DNA of 64,000 nucleotides from CAZMNY01 sp964567745 (GCA_964567745.1 CAZMNY010000040.1:15963-79962), one strand, 5' to 3'; counted from the stretch's first letter, positions 43,629 through 53,476 are shown. Numbers and translations are program-made. The notes: a model not told the origin generated them from the letters alone.

Positions 43629-44225
43629 TTATGAGACGCCTTTCGGATCAAAATAGCCGGGCTCATCGCCTTCAATCCACTTAATGTTGCAGCCGATGCT
43701 CGGCGTTTGCTGAGCCTCATCCATCGATTCACCGGCCACGGCCGCATCGATTGCCGCTCGCAAGTCGTTTCCCGTCACTTCGAGTTCGTTGCTTGGACGA
43801 CTGTCATCCAATTGCCCGCGATATACGAGCTTATGGTCGCGATCGAAGACGAAGAAGTCGGGCGTACAGGCAGCCCGATACGCCTTGGCCACGGCTTGGT
43901 CTTCGTCGAACAAGTACGGAAACATATAGCCTCGACTCTCCGCCTCGTGAACCATCTGCTCCGGCGAGTCTTCTGGGTACTTGGAGGTGTCGTTGGAATT
44001 AATCGCAACAATCCCAACGCCCTGCGGAACATAGTCCCTTCCGATCGTCGCCAATTGATAGGCGATGTGTTTGACAAATGGGCAATGGTTGCAGATGAAC
44101 ATCACTACTAGCGCGCTCGCTTCGTCGAAGTCGTTGCGTGACACCGTTGTGCCGTCAACATTGACAAGTGAAAAATCGGGGGCCTGCGTTCCGAGCGGCA
44201 TCATCGTACTGGCGGTCTTCACCAT
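43629..44225 (-). CDS. Thioredoxin-like (AhpC/TSA-type redoxin) protein
   Basis: 198 aa with GAGGAGA upstream. Redoxin start 'LGTQAPDFSLVNVDGTTVS', then the active-site pair C45-N-H-C48 in 'MFICNHCPFVKH', and 'TPDFFVFDRDHKLVYRG'. This CxHCP subgroup of thioredoxin-like proteins is common in planctomycetes and some cyanobacteria. There is no signal peptide, so it is probably a cytoplasmic thiol reductase or peroxidase. It lies 40 bases downstream of tatD and is likely co-transcribed. Confidence 0.92.
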   Translation of the reverse strand: MVKTASTMMPLGTQAPDFSLVNVDGTTVSRNDFDEASALVVMFICNHCPFVKHIAYQLATIGRDYVPQGVGIVAINSNDTSKYPEDSPEQMVHEAESRGYMFPYLFDEDQAVAKAYRAACTPDFFVFDRDHKLVYRGQLDDSRPSNELEVTGNDLRAAIDAAVAGESMDEAQQTPSIGCNIKWIEGDEPGYFDPKGVS

Positions 44226-44265
44226 GGCGTTCTCCTCGGTTGGATTTCTGATTCGAGTTGTAATG

Positions 44266-45048
44266 TTATCCGCGATCGAAACGAAAGAGTCTCTCCGCGT
44301 TCGCTGTCGTTTGCGCGGCCAAGTCTGTCGCCGCGATTCCTAATTCCGCTGCGACGCATTCCGCAGTGTGTACGACCATTGCCGGTTCGTTGGGGCGACG
44401 GCCGCGATGCGGATGGGGAGACAGGTAGGGCGAATCGGTTTCGACCAACAGGCGGTCGAGCGGTACATGCTTGATCGTATTGCGCAAGTCCGTCGATTTC
44501 TTAAACGTCACCATACCCGCGTAACTGATGTACATGCCGAGTTCGAGGCACGCATCGACTAGCGCCTCGTCGCCGGTAAACGAATGCATCACGCCTAGCA
44601 GCGGTCCATTTTGGGCATCGGCCGTAAGCATGCGGACAATGTCGTCGCCGCAATCTCGCATGTGGACGATGAAAGGCAATTGAGTTTCGCGCGAAAGCCG
44701 AAGATGACGCTCGAAGTATTGCTCCTGCAACTCGAAAGGAGCATGATCCCAATATCGATCGAGGCCGGTTTCACCGATCGCAGCGACTCGAGGCCTCTTG
44801 GCTAATTCGACAATCGCGTCCCAGTCGCCAGGCTCGACTTCGCCGCAATAGTTGGGTTGAATGCCGACAGCCGCCCAGATCGTCGAGTATCGGTCCGCCA
44901 ATGCGACACACTTCTCGCTCGACTCACGAGTACAACCGACGGCGACGATTCGGCGAATTCCAGCCGAATCGGCGCGAGCTACGACATCGTCACGGTTCGA
45001 GTCGAATTGCTCGTCGTCGAGATGCGCGTGGGTGTCGATCAAATGCAC
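44266..45048 (-). CDS. tatD: TatD-family metal-dependent DNase
   Basis: 260 aa from a GTG start. Metal-site residues: H7/H9 in 'LIDTHAHLDDEQFD', Glu in 'AIGETGLDRYW', His in 'PFIVHMRD' and 'VMHSFTGDE', Asp in 'VETDSPYLSP'. The family has 3'-5' exonuclease/DNase activity in DNA repair and quality control. It sits between the small helical gene (63-base gap) and the thioredoxin-like gene. Confidence 0.94.
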   Translation of the reverse strand: MHLIDTHAHLDDEQFDSNRDDVVARADSAGIRRIVAVGCTRESSEKCVALADRYSTIWAAVGIQPNYCGEVEPGDWDAIVELAKRPRVAAIGETGLDRYWDHAPFELQEQYFERHLRLSRETQLPFIVHMRDCGDDIVRMLTADAQNGPLLGVMHSFTGDEALVDACLELGMYISYAGMVTFKKSTDLRNTIKHVPLDRLLVETDSPYLSPHPHRGRRPNEPAMVVHTAECVAAELGIAATDLAAQTTANAERLFRFDRG

Positions 45049-45111
45049 GGCAATTCTCGCGGGACTAAGCTTGCAGCGTCCACGCCGTCCGTCGAAACTT
45101 TGCTGGCCCGA

Positions 45112-45531
45112 CTATACGACCTCGTCGAGGGCATCGAGATGGGCGCGAGCGGCACCGAGCGACTCTTGTGCAAGTGCTTTGGCGAGCGGATCATCGTCGA
45201 GTTTATCGACACAGTCGGAGATCAACCGGATATCGTTCGCTTGGGCGTCACGCACCATGCCAATGAGGTAGCTCAACGCACAATCATGAAGCGCCGTGAA
45301 CTGCATTGGAAACTCGCCGTGCGCCGCCGCGCCGCCGTCAGCAATCACCATTTCGCCAAAACGATCAGCAAATTCCGTGTTGCTGGCAATGATGCTGTTC
45401 AGCACGTCTTGAGCCGCACTGTCTTGCGGGCGAGCCCAAGGACAAGCGTCGCGCAGATACATCGCCAGCGATCGGCTATGAATCACCAACAACCGATTGA
45501 GAATGTCGACGGAGGTCATCGCAGTTGTCAT
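45112..45531 (-). CDS. Small helical protein of unknown function, directly after nuoN
   Basis: 139 aa from the ATG at 45531, 7 bases after the nuoN stop. It is almost entirely alpha-helical by appearance ('DILNRLLVIHSRSLAMYLRDA', 'VLNSIIASNTEFADRFGEMV', 'LSYLIGMVRDAQANDIRLISD', each as separate helices), giving a four-helix-bundle impression. No Cys pair or metal motif of ferritin-like proteins is evident. I do not recognise the family. Tight spacing suggests it is the last gene of the complex I operon or the first of a tatD operon. Confidence 0.75.
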   Translation of the reverse strand: MTTAMTSVDILNRLLVIHSRSLAMYLRDACPWARPQDSAAQDVLNSIIASNTEFADRFGEMVIADGGAAAHGEFPMQFTALHDCALSYLIGMVRDAQANDIRLISDCVDKLDDDPLAKALAQESLGAARAHLDALDEVV

Positions 45532-45538
45532 CTCTCGC

Positions 45539-47371
45539 CTACATGAGGTTTTGGGAAGCTGCATTCGCCATCGCTACCAGCGGCTCCCACCCGACCATCA
45601 AGATGACGACGGGCACAGTGAGGGCGAATACGAATACGCGTTGCGGCCAGTTGATGGCGAAAGGGGTCCGCGTTTCGGGCTCCGGATCCATCGTCATCAC
45701 CTTCACGACTCGCAAGTAGTAAAACAGGCTGATAGCCGTGTTCATACCGCCGACGATCAGCAACGCCAAAAGATAGGTTTGCGAAGTCAAACGGAATCCT
45801 TGAGCCAACGAGGCAAAGATCGCAAACTTGCCAATGAATCCAGCCAACGGTGGGAGCCCGACCAGGCTGAATAGAATAAGTGCAAAGCAAACGACGACAC
45901 CAGGGCATCGTTTAATCAATCCTGCATAGTCCGCAATTTCTTCACTGTTCATTTGGTTTCGCAGGAACGCCACGACAGCAAACGCTCCCAAATTCATGAA
46001 CAAGTAGATCGCGATGTAGATGGCCAAACCGCCGACCGCAGCTTCCGCTGCCGCAGAATCGACGCCAATCAACGCAATCATTGGCGGAACGGCCATCATC
46101 ATGTAGCCGGCATGAGCAATCGTCGAGTAGGACAAGAGCCGCTTGATGTTGGTTTGACCGTAAGCCGCGAGGTTGCCGAACGTGCACGAAAGGGCGGCGA
46201 ACAGGGCGATCAATCGTCCCATGAATGCTCGCGAAGGTGCCAAACCTTCGATGACTGTTTGACTCTCGTCTGTTGATTGGTCATCCGCGGCGCCGTTTTC
46301 AGCGCCGTTTTCAGCGCCGGGTTGTTCCTCGACTGACTTGCTTGCGGGCTCATCCTCAAGATTGAACATGGCGCTCTCGCCCGGCTCCGCACTGACGGCC
46401 GCCGCCTGCAGAGTTGCTCCCCCAGGTTGCATGTCTTCAGGCGCGGGTGTCGAGAAGCCGAGCGTGACTCGAACCAGCAGCGCCAGGGCACCCGCTTTCG
46501 AAGCCACACTCAGGAAAGCGCCGACCTCAGCCGTAGCGCCTTCGAAGACATCCGGCGCCCAAAAGTGAAAGGGAAACGCCGAGAGTTTGAACGCCAAACC
46601 GGCCATGATCATTAATGAACCGAGCACGATCGCCATCTGTTCGGTGGCGGGCATTTCACCGAGTCGCTCCGAAAGCTGGATGGCGACGGTCGGCAGGTGG
46701 GCGGAATTGGCGACCCCGGCAACCAAGCTGATTCCGTAGAGCAACACGCCCGCTGCACCGGCGCCGTAGACAGCGTACTTCAGCGCCGCTTCACTGGCGT
46801 TTCGACTGCCCTTCATCATGCCGGCCAAAACATAGGACGGCACGCTCGCCATCTCAACGGCCATGAAAACCATCATCAGGTGGTTCGCCGAGGCCATTAA
46901 GCACATACCGAGCGTCGCGCCCAAGACGAGCGTGAAAATGTCCGCGCTATTGTGTCGGTCAGGCAAACCCGTGATCGATGTGAACACGATGAAAAGCAAG
47001 GCGAACAGCAGCAAGATCGAACGGATATAGATCGTGAACGAATCGAACACGAGCATACCGGTGAAAATCTCCATTCGCTCGACATGCCCGCCCATCAAAC
47101 TGGTGAGCGGGGCGCTAAGCGCCAACGCAACAAAGACACCGGCAAAGGCGGTGAAGGCCGCCATACCGCCAGGGATGGTTCGGGCAAAAACGCGATCCAG
47201 TTTGTTGAGCGGCTCAAACAACCGCAACAACAGCATCACAACCATGGTGATGCAAAGCACAATCTCCGATCGAAACGCCGCGACGCTGGACGTCGGGTCG
47301 AATTCCCATAGGCGCTCGCCGAGCCCTTTGGTGTCGACGATCAGATTGCTAATGAGTTCCTGTAACTCCAC
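45539..47371 (-). CDS. nuoN: NADH-quinone oxidoreductase subunit N
   Basis: 610 aa against ~485 in E. coli. Antiporter-like proton-pumping subunit with 'SYVLAGMMKGSRNASEAALKY', 'AFPFHFWAPDVFEGATAEVGAFLS' and 'KRLLSYSTIAHAGYMMM', carrying the conserved Lys and Pro of the membrane helices. An unusual hydrophilic insertion of ~80 residues (about nt 46220-46460; Ala/Glu/Gly-rich with a duplicated GAENGAENGAA) interrupts the middle of the protein between two helices. It is the last nuo gene, 43 bases after nuoM. Confidence 0.95.
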   Translation of the reverse strand: MELQELISNLIVDTKGLGERLWEFDPTSSVAAFRSEIVLCITMVVMLLLRLFEPLNKLDRVFARTIPGGMAAFTAFAGVFVALALSAPLTSLMGGHVERMEIFTGMLVFDSFTIYIRSILLLFALLFIVFTSITGLPDRHNSADIFTLVLGATLGMCLMASANHLMMVFMAVEMASVPSYVLAGMMKGSRNASEAALKYAVYGAGAAGVLLYGISLVAGVANSAHLPTVAIQLSERLGEMPATEQMAIVLGSLMIMAGLAFKLSAFPFHFWAPDVFEGATAEVGAFLSVASKAGALALLVRVTLGFSTPAPEDMQPGGATLQAAAVSAEPGESAMFNLEDEPASKSVEEQPGAENGAENGAADDQSTDESQTVIEGLAPSRAFMGRLIALFAALSCTFGNLAAYGQTNIKRLLSYSTIAHAGYMMMAVPPMIALIGVDSAAAEAAVGGLAIYIAIYLFMNLGAFAVVAFLRNQMNSEEIADYAGLIKRCPGVVVCFALILFSLVGLPPLAGFIGKFAIFASLAQGFRLTSQTYLLALLIVGGMNTAISLFYYLRVVKVMTMDPEPETRTPFAINWPQRVFVFALTVPVVILMVGWEPLVAMANAASQNLM

Positions 47372-47414
47372 CGTATTATTCCTTCCAGCAAAGGCTGGAG
47401 CGCATCGACTTGGG

Positions 47415-49433
47415 TTAATTCACGACTGCCGTAAGGTTGGGTAGCGGAGAGGCTGTTTCCCTGGCACCGACTTGGTTCGCGTTAGAGCGCGCCTTGCGAG
47501 GTTGCACTTGTCCAGGTTGCACTTGTCGAGGTTGCACTTGTCGAGGTTGCACTTGTCGAGGATCGAGCCCGGCCTGGGCCGCGTCGCCCTCGCCTTCCTC
47601 GCCTTCCTCAGCAACCTGGGGTTCGGCCTCTTTCACATTCCGCGTCCATTCGTTGAGGTCTTCGACCTGCCGCGTGATGGTCTCATTCATGTAATCCAAT
47701 CCAAACTGCTTTGGAAACACGCCCATCAGAATTGCGAGGGCCAAGAGCACGCCGGCGATGGTTCGCTCACGCGTATTCGATGGCGTAAGTGCTTCTTCAT
47801 GGGGCCCTTTGTATTCGGCGCCCAAGTAGACGCGTTGCAACGCCCAAAGAATGTAGGCCGCGGTGATCACGACAACAGAAGCTGAGAGGATGGCAAGCAA
47901 GGGGCTGAACTTCCAAATGGAGAGCACAACCAGGACTTCGCCAATAAATCCGCATAATCCAGGCAAGCCAAGGCCGGCAAAGAAGAGTCCCACGGCGAGA
48001 GCCGAGTAGACCGGCATCTTTCCGAACAGGCCGCCGAATTCGTTTAGGTTTCTGTGGTGGACTCGGTCGTACACGACGCCCACCACAAAAAACATGCCGG
48101 CCGAGCTCACTCCGTGGGCGATCATCTGATACATCGCGCCTTGCACGCCCATGTTCCAATAGTCGCTGTTGTAATACGGGCTCGTTGCCGACCAGACACC
48201 AATCCCCATCACGACGTAACCCATGTGGCTCACCGAACTGTAAGCCACCATTCGCTTGAAGTCCTTTTGGGCGAGTGCCGCGAAGCCGCCATACAGCATG
48301 CTGACCACACCGATCCCGCAGACAACGTAGGCGAGTTCATAACCGCCATGCGGACAAATCGGGTAACAGATCCGCAGGATGCCGTAGCCGCCCATCTTCA
48401 GCAGCACGCCAGCCAGGATCATTGATATCGGAGTTGGCGCCTCAACGTGAGCATCCGGCAACCAGGTGTGAACCGGCACCGAGGGCACTTTGATCGCGAA
48501 GCCAATGAACAGCAGTATGAAGGCCCACAATTGAAGGTCTTTGCTGAAAGAATTCGTATGTTGTCCTTGAGCGGCGAGCGCCAAAAGGCTGAATGAGTGA
48601 ACGGGCTTGCCTTCCTCTCCTTTCGCCAATTCTTCAATGACGCGGCGGGTGGCCGTATCGTGAAGATGCAACTCGTACCAATCGACGACCGCGAACGATG
48701 AGTCTTCGCTTGACTCGATAGCATGCTTCGCCTTTTCCACAGTGGCTTCGGGCAAGTTCAAACGTAGTTCGTCCGAGGCCGCCAGCCAGACGGGCGCCGA
48801 CTGGATATCAGAAACCTTCGCGACTTCGCGAAGATCGCTGTTGAAATACAGCATCAGAATCGCGATCAACATCAACACGCTGCCGACCAACGTAAACAAG
48901 AAGAACTTGATGGCGGCGTATTCACGTCTCGGTCCACCCCAGATACCGATAAGAAAATACATCGGCAGCAGCATGACTTCCCAGAAGACGTAGAACAGAA
49001 AGAAATCGAGGGCCAAAAACACGCCCAGCATTCCAGATTCAAGCACGAGAAAAAGGATGCAATATCCTTTGACGTGTTTCGTAATCGACCAACTAGCGCC
49101 CATCGACAACAAGGTGATCAAGCCAGTCAAGACAAGCAGCGGAAAGCTGATCCCGTCGACACCCATCGAGTAGTAGATATCGAAAGAGGGAATCCATGCC
49201 ATGTTGAAAACGTGCTGCATAGAGGCGGCGCTAGCGCCCTCTTTGGCAAACGTAAAGTCGCCGCCGCCAAGGAAGGCGGAGCAGATCATGATGAAAACTG
49301 CAGCCGTCGCGCTCAATGTGTAATAGCGCACAAAGTCATCGCTAGTGATAAACTTCGGCAAGACCGCGAGGATTAGCGCAGCGAGGGCCGGTAGAAAAAC
49401 GATAGCAGTGATAAAGTTTGTGGAGTCGGGCAT
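47415..49433 (-). CDS. nuoM: NADH-quinone oxidoreductase subunit M
   Basis: 672 aa against ~509 in E. coli. Core motifs: 'SMGVDGISFPLLVLTGLITLL', 'MYFLIGIWGGPRREYAAIKFFLFT', 'KVPSVPVHTWLPDAHVEAPTPIS' (parts) and 'KRMVAYSSVSHMGYV'. There is an extra ~100-residue hydrophilic insertion after the fifth or sixth helix (about nt 48540-48830). A C-terminal tail of ~75 residues starts acidic (EEGEEGEGDAA) and then contains four RQVQP-type pentapeptide repeats encoded by a 15-base tandem repeat. 7 bases after nuoL. Confidence 0.95.
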   Translation of the reverse strand: MPDSTNFITAIVFLPALAALILAVLPKFITSDDFVRYYTLSATAAVFIMICSAFLGGGDFTFAKEGASAASMQHVFNMAWIPSFDIYYSMGVDGISFPLLVLTGLITLLSMGASWSITKHVKGYCILFLVLESGMLGVFLALDFFLFYVFWEVMLLPMYFLIGIWGGPRREYAAIKFFLFTLVGSVLMLIAILMLYFNSDLREVAKVSDIQSAPVWLAASDELRLNLPEATVEKAKHAIESSEDSSFAVVDWYELHLHDTATRRVIEELAKGEEGKPVHSFSLLALAAQGQHTNSFSKDLQLWAFILLFIGFAIKVPSVPVHTWLPDAHVEAPTPISMILAGVLLKMGGYGILRICYPICPHGGYELAYVVCGIGVVSMLYGGFAALAQKDFKRMVAYSSVSHMGYVVMGIGVWSATSPYYNSDYWNMGVQGAMYQMIAHGVSSAGMFFVVGVVYDRVHHRNLNEFGGLFGKMPVYSALAVGLFFAGLGLPGLCGFIGEVLVVLSIWKFSPLLAILSASVVVITAAYILWALQRVYLGAEYKGPHEEALTPSNTRERTIAGVLLALAILMGVFPKQFGLDYMNETITRQVEDLNEWTRNVKEAEPQVAEEGEEGEGDAAQAGLDPRQVQPRQVQPRQVQPGQVQPRKARSNANQVGARETASPLPNLTAVVN
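47498..47557 (-). repeat. 15-base tandem repeat, four copies, inside nuoM
   Basis: GAGGTTGCACTTGTC repeats at 47498, 47513, 47528 and 47543; the second copy differs at one base (C for G). Being a multiple of three it keeps the frame and encodes four pentapeptides (RQVQP, one GQVQP) in the nuoM C-terminal tail. Confidence 0.95.
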
Positions 49434-49440
49434 AAGTTTC

Positions 49441-52400
49441 TTACCCTTGCGCCAACGACGCGGGGTTCAGGAAGAACGTAATCAACAAGAACAATACAAC
49501 GGCACCGATCGCGATGAACATCACGTATTGGCGGATACTTCCCGTTTGGAGCACTCGCAACGAAAGACCGATTGCGCGAACCCAACGGGCGATCAAATTC
49601 ACAAAGCCGTCGACGACGATCTGGTCCGCAATGAATTCGAACGCGTCGCTAAACCAGCGGACGACCCACGCGAGACCATCAACGAGTCGGTCAATCAACC
49701 GTCGATCGATGCCGGAAATAAACTTGGCAGCCAACTTGCAAGGCTGCACGAATAGGAAATCGTAAATCTCGTCGAACCACCACTTGTTTCGGAGGAAGTG
49801 GTGGACCGCCGCGAACTGACGACGTGCATCTTCGGCGTTCAAGTATTTCACGCCGTACATCAATGTCGCCAGAGTGAACCCGACAACTGCGGTGGAAAAA
49901 GCGAGCAACGTAATCGGAACTGCGTAGTCGTGGCTGATAGGTTCACTTGGCCAAGTCCATTGCATCCAGGCGAAATAACTCGCTTCGGCACCGAGAAGAG
50001 CACCGTCCGGATACGCCTGCTGCAAGAGCCCTTCGAGCATGAGCGGCTTGAAGCCCCAAATCCCAGTGAACAGCAAGATACCGGCGCCAATGGCCAGCAG
50101 GACCAGGCCATTCTTTCGAGCCGACTCGGTGCCCATGGTTGACCGAGTTAACACCAACGCGACAGCAATCCCCGCCAAAATCGTGACAAGGATTTCAGCC
50201 GCATAGCTTGCCAGAATGGTGCCGACATGGCTCAGCGCGCCCCAGCCTTCCGTCGCTTGCTCGGGCACGTCGTCGTGTCGGACTTCCAAGACCGGCGACC
50301 CAATCGCGAGCCATATAACGAGGGTGGCGACGATCACAGCGGGGTACGCAGTAAACTTCGGCCAGCCATACGAACGAATGAGCAAGACCATCGCCGCGAC
50401 GAGGGCAACGCCACCGGCCAGCATGGCTTGAGCCGAACCCCATGCAACAGCGATAGCGAACACAGAAAGCACGATGAGCGGGTAGGCCATCACGGGCGGC
50501 GACTCGTGTGCGTGGTCATAGCGATGCTCGTCACGCGGTTCGCCGGCGAAGGTCATAAACCACAGACGGAACATGTAGAACGTCGTGATCGCGGCACCGC
50601 CAGCAGCAGCCAGAAAGAAGATGGAACTCAAGCCAAGATTGTTCGCGAACGCGAACGAATAGGCCTGCTCGAGAATCTTGTCCTTCGAGTAGTAGCCGCT
50701 GAATCCGATCAGGAACGGAACGCCCGCTCCAGAAATCGCCAAACAGCCGATCAGCATCGTGTAAGCCGTGATGGGCATCTTCTTTCGAAGCCCTCCCATC
50801 TCGGTCATTTCGTTTGTATGAACAGCGTGGATGACCGAACCGGAACACATGAACAGCAGGCTTTTGAAGAAGGCGTGCGTGATCAAGTGCATCACACCTG
50901 CTATCCATCCGCCGACGCCCAAAGCAAGCATCATGTAGCCGAGTTGGCTGATCGTCGAATAGGCTAAGACGCGTTTGATATCCGTCGCCGTGATCGCGAT
51001 CGTGGCACCGATAAAGAGCGTCAGGCAGCCGGACGTCGCGATCACCAACAAGACTTCGGGCGTGAAGACAGGATAGAACCGAGCGACCAAGTAGACACCG
51101 GCGGCCACCATCGTTGCCGAGTGGACAAGCGCGGAAACGGGCGTTGGCCCCTCCATCGCGTCGGGCAACCACGTGTGAAGCGGAAACTGAGCACTCTTGC
51201 CAACACAACCGCAAAAGATGCCGACTCCGGCGACAACTAACAGCCAATACCCATAGGCCGGACGGCCTTCGTCATCCGTTCTCCACTCATCAATGTGCTT
51301 GTCGATTTCAACTCGCTGAGCTTCTTTCGACGCGCCTCGCTCCATGCCGGCCACAACTTTTCGGGCTTCCTCTTCGGCCGCCAAGCGAACCATTCCGTCC
51401 GGAGTTTGCAGTTCGTGATTATTCGCTGCGGGCCGAACTGCACTGAAGATTCCCTGCCGGCCATCAACATCTCCGAAGTTGAAGGTGCCCAGAGCGGTCC
51501 ACAATGCCATCAGGCCGATGATCATTCCAAAGTCGCCAACACGGTTAACGATGAACGCCTTGTTGGCGGCGGTCGATGCACTTTGACGTTCGACGTAGAA
51601 ACCGATCAGGAAGTAGGAGCAGATACCAACCAGTTCCCAAAAGATGAAAACCATCGCGATATTGCCCGCCAAGACGATTCCCAACATGCTGAAGCAAAAC
51701 AGCGACAGGTACTGGAAGAACCGATAGAAGCGGCCAGGGCGAGTCAAGTGCGATCCGTCGGAGAGCGTTACTTCGTGATCGGTGACGTCCGACTCTTCGT
51801 CATGCATATACCCCATCGCATAGAAGTGAATGCACGATGCGATGAGGGTCACCATGCAAAACATGGTGATCGTCAGCGCGTCGATGTAATAGCCGATCGA
51901 GAGGCTGAGCGAACCAAATGAGGCCAACTGATAATAGTCGCCAGCCTGATACGGTTTGGCGTCATGGCCTTCATGACTATGATCGCCTGTGTCGGATTCG
52001 CCTTCGTGTGATTCGCCTTCATGAGACTCGCTGCCATCCGCTGAGGCACCTTCATTACCGTGGTGTGCGGTATCAGCTTTTTGGGCTTTGTCGCCGTGGC
52101 CTTGCGCATCGCTCGCGGATGGTTCAGCAGGCGTCGAATCGTCTGTCAGCTCTTCATCCAGACAGTCGCTGTTTGGCTCGAGAAGGCTGTCCGAGTCGAC
52201 GTCGTTTGACGCCAGCGTCTCGCCCGTCGCCAGAGAGCCGACGGTCGCAGGTTCCGGATTCGCTTGAGCTAACGTGTCAGACCGAGAAGCCTCAGGCTCG
52301 ATGGAAGCGTGTTGGCCGAAGTGGCTGTCGTATTCGGGAAAGTCGTGCTGAACCCAGGCGAACAACGAGAAGAACGAAAGAACCGCCGAGCTGACGATGG

Positions 52401-52539
52401 CGGCCGTGGCCACGTAACCGCCGACAATCGGCTTGTCCTCGCAAAGCTGCTTGCCATACGTAAAAAGGATTGCGAACGAGGCCAAGGGGATCAGCCACGC
52501 GCAGAACAAGAGCGTCGGGATGTAGGAGTAGTAGTCCAT
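49441..52539 (-). CDS. nuoL: NADH-quinone oxidoreductase subunit L, with long hydrophilic insertions
   Basis: 1032 aa against ~613 in E. coli. Core motifs are intact: 'FWELVGICSYFLIGFYVERQSA', 'ANKAFIVNRVGDFGM', 'PLHTWLPDAMEGPTPVSALVHSATMV' (parts), 'DIKRVLAYSTISQLGYMM'. One insertion of ~120 residues (about nt 51945-52330) after the second helix is rich in Asp, Glu, Ser and His (HEGESHEGESDTGDHSHEGH) and should lie on the outer face if the topology is as in E. coli. A second, ~65 residues and charged (about nt 51250-51440), is near the middle. The start overlaps the nuoK stop by one base. Confidence 0.95.
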   Translation of the reverse strand: MDYYSYIPTLLFCAWLIPLASFAILFTYGKQLCEDKPIVGGYVATAAIVSSAVLSFFSLFAWVQHDFPEYDSHFGQHASIEPEASRSDTLAQANPEPATVGSLATGETLASNDVDSDSLLEPNSDCLDEELTDDSTPAEPSASDAQGHGDKAQKADTAHHGNEGASADGSESHEGESHEGESDTGDHSHEGHDAKPYQAGDYYQLASFGSLSLSIGYYIDALTITMFCMVTLIASCIHFYAMGYMHDEESDVTDHEVTLSDGSHLTRPGRFYRFFQYLSLFCFSMLGIVLAGNIAMVFIFWELVGICSYFLIGFYVERQSASTAANKAFIVNRVGDFGMIIGLMALWTALGTFNFGDVDGRQGIFSAVRPAANNHELQTPDGMVRLAAEEEARKVVAGMERGASKEAQRVEIDKHIDEWRTDDEGRPAYGYWLLVVAGVGIFCGCVGKSAQFPLHTWLPDAMEGPTPVSALVHSATMVAAGVYLVARFYPVFTPEVLLVIATSGCLTLFIGATIAITATDIKRVLAYSTISQLGYMMLALGVGGWIAGVMHLITHAFFKSLLFMCSGSVIHAVHTNEMTEMGGLRKKMPITAYTMLIGCLAISGAGVPFLIGFSGYYSKDKILEQAYSFAFANNLGLSSIFFLAAAGGAAITTFYMFRLWFMTFAGEPRDEHRYDHAHESPPVMAYPLIVLSVFAIAVAWGSAQAMLAGGVALVAAMVLLIRSYGWPKFTAYPAVIVATLVIWLAIGSPVLEVRHDDVPEQATEGWGALSHVGTILASYAAEILVTILAGIAVALVLTRSTMGTESARKNGLVLLAIGAGILLFTGIWGFKPLMLEGLLQQAYPDGALLGAEASYFAWMQWTWPSEPISHDYAVPITLLAFSTAVVGFTLATLMYGVKYLNAEDARRQFAAVHHFLRNKWWFDEIYDFLFVQPCKLAAKFISGIDRRLIDRLVDGLAWVVRWFSDAFEFIADQIVVDGFVNLIARWVRAIGLSLRVLQTGSIRQYVMFIAIGAVVLFLLITFFLNPASLAQG

Positions 52540-52874
52540 TAGCCTTTTAGCTCATCAGCACGATCGACGTCAATCGTGGAGTGGTTGTTATAAAAATTCA
52601 GTGCGATCGCCAGCGCGACAGCCGCTTCAGCCGCCGCGAGGATGATCACAAACAGGGCCATCAATGAGCCATCCAAACCGAGCGATTCCGAGCGCAAATA
52701 TTTACTGCCGAAAGCGACCAAATTGATGTTGGCTCCGTTGAGCACGAGCTCGACTCCCATCAAGATGCCCAGCGCATTGCGCTTAGTGGCCATGCAAATG
52801 ACGCCCGTGACAAAAAGCACGGCGCCAACGGCCAGATAATGAGAAACGGTAATCGGATCGGTTAGCGGATTCAT
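52539..52874 (-). CDS. nuoK: NADH-quinone oxidoreductase subunit K
   Basis: 111 aa, near-normal size. Three membrane helices with the conserved glutamates in 'NALGILMGVELVLNGANINLVAF' (parts) and 'FVIILAAAEAAVALAIALNFY'. It overlaps nuoJ by 4 bases (ATGA) and nuoL by 1 base, so it is translationally coupled to both. Confidence 0.97.
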   Translation of the reverse strand: MNPLTDPITVSHYLAVGAVLFVTGVICMATKRNALGILMGVELVLNGANINLVAFGSKYLRSESLGLDGSLMALFVIILAAAEAAVALAIALNFYNNHSTIDVDRADELKG

Positions 52875-53476
52875 GAGCCTTGTGCGTCGACGCGACGTCG
52901 AGTTCGAGCCATATAGCCCGCGCCGATCAGGACGACGAGCAAATGAACGGAGACAATAACGAAGGGGAGCAGATAACCGGACATTCCTTTTCGCAGCGTC
53001 GGGTTATCTTCGGACAACTTATCAACGCGATTACCCGCGAGGGCGAATCCAAGCGCCGCAGTTGACTCAGTGTCCTGAAGCGTCAATTCCGAACGTTGTT
53101 CATTCGGCGACGACCAATCCTCGACCCCGAAAGCCACAGGCAGCAACAGAGCCATCAGGGCGCCGCCGACAATCACCGCGATCACCCATTCGCCCGGCGG
53201 CGTTGCCATCGAGACAAAACGCTCTTGGGCGGTGAGCATCACGCCGAAAATCAGCAGCACGAGGGTGCCGCCCACATAGATCATCAACTGCATGGCGCCA
53301 ACGAATTCAGCGCCGGCCAAAATGAACAGAGCGGCAACAGAGCCGAGACAAATCGTCAGATAGAACGCCATCCGAACGATGTTGTTGGTAAACAAAACGG
53401 CAGCCGCAAAGCAGCACGCAACCAACGCGAAGAACATGAAGAACACCGAGTGCCATTCAATCGCAGCCAGCATCAT
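52871..53476 (-). CDS. nuoJ: NADH-quinone oxidoreductase subunit J
   Basis: 201 aa. 'NNIVRMAFYLTICLGSVAALFILAGAEFVGAMQLMIYVGGTLVL' (parts) is the NuoJ core, with the pi-bulge region around 'AEFVGAMQLMIYVGG'. A ~45-residue polar segment (about nt 52985-53130) separates helices four and five. It overlaps nuoH by 4 bases at its start and nuoK by 4 bases at its end. Confidence 0.95.
   Translation of the reverse strand: MMLAAIEWHSVFFMFFALVACCFAAAVLFTNNIVRMAFYLTICLGSVAALFILAGAEFVGAMQLMIYVGGTLVLLIFGVMLTAQERFVSMATPPGEWVIAVIVGGALMALLLPVAFGVEDWSSPNEQRSELTLQDTESTAALGFALAGNRVDKLSEDNPTLRKGMSGYLLPFVIVSVHLLVVLIGAGYMARTRRRVDAQGS

Noticed and set aside
47498..47557. Possible CRISPR-like repeat
   Set aside because: Units are contiguous 15-mers without spacers and lie in frame inside nuoM; it is a coding minisatellite.
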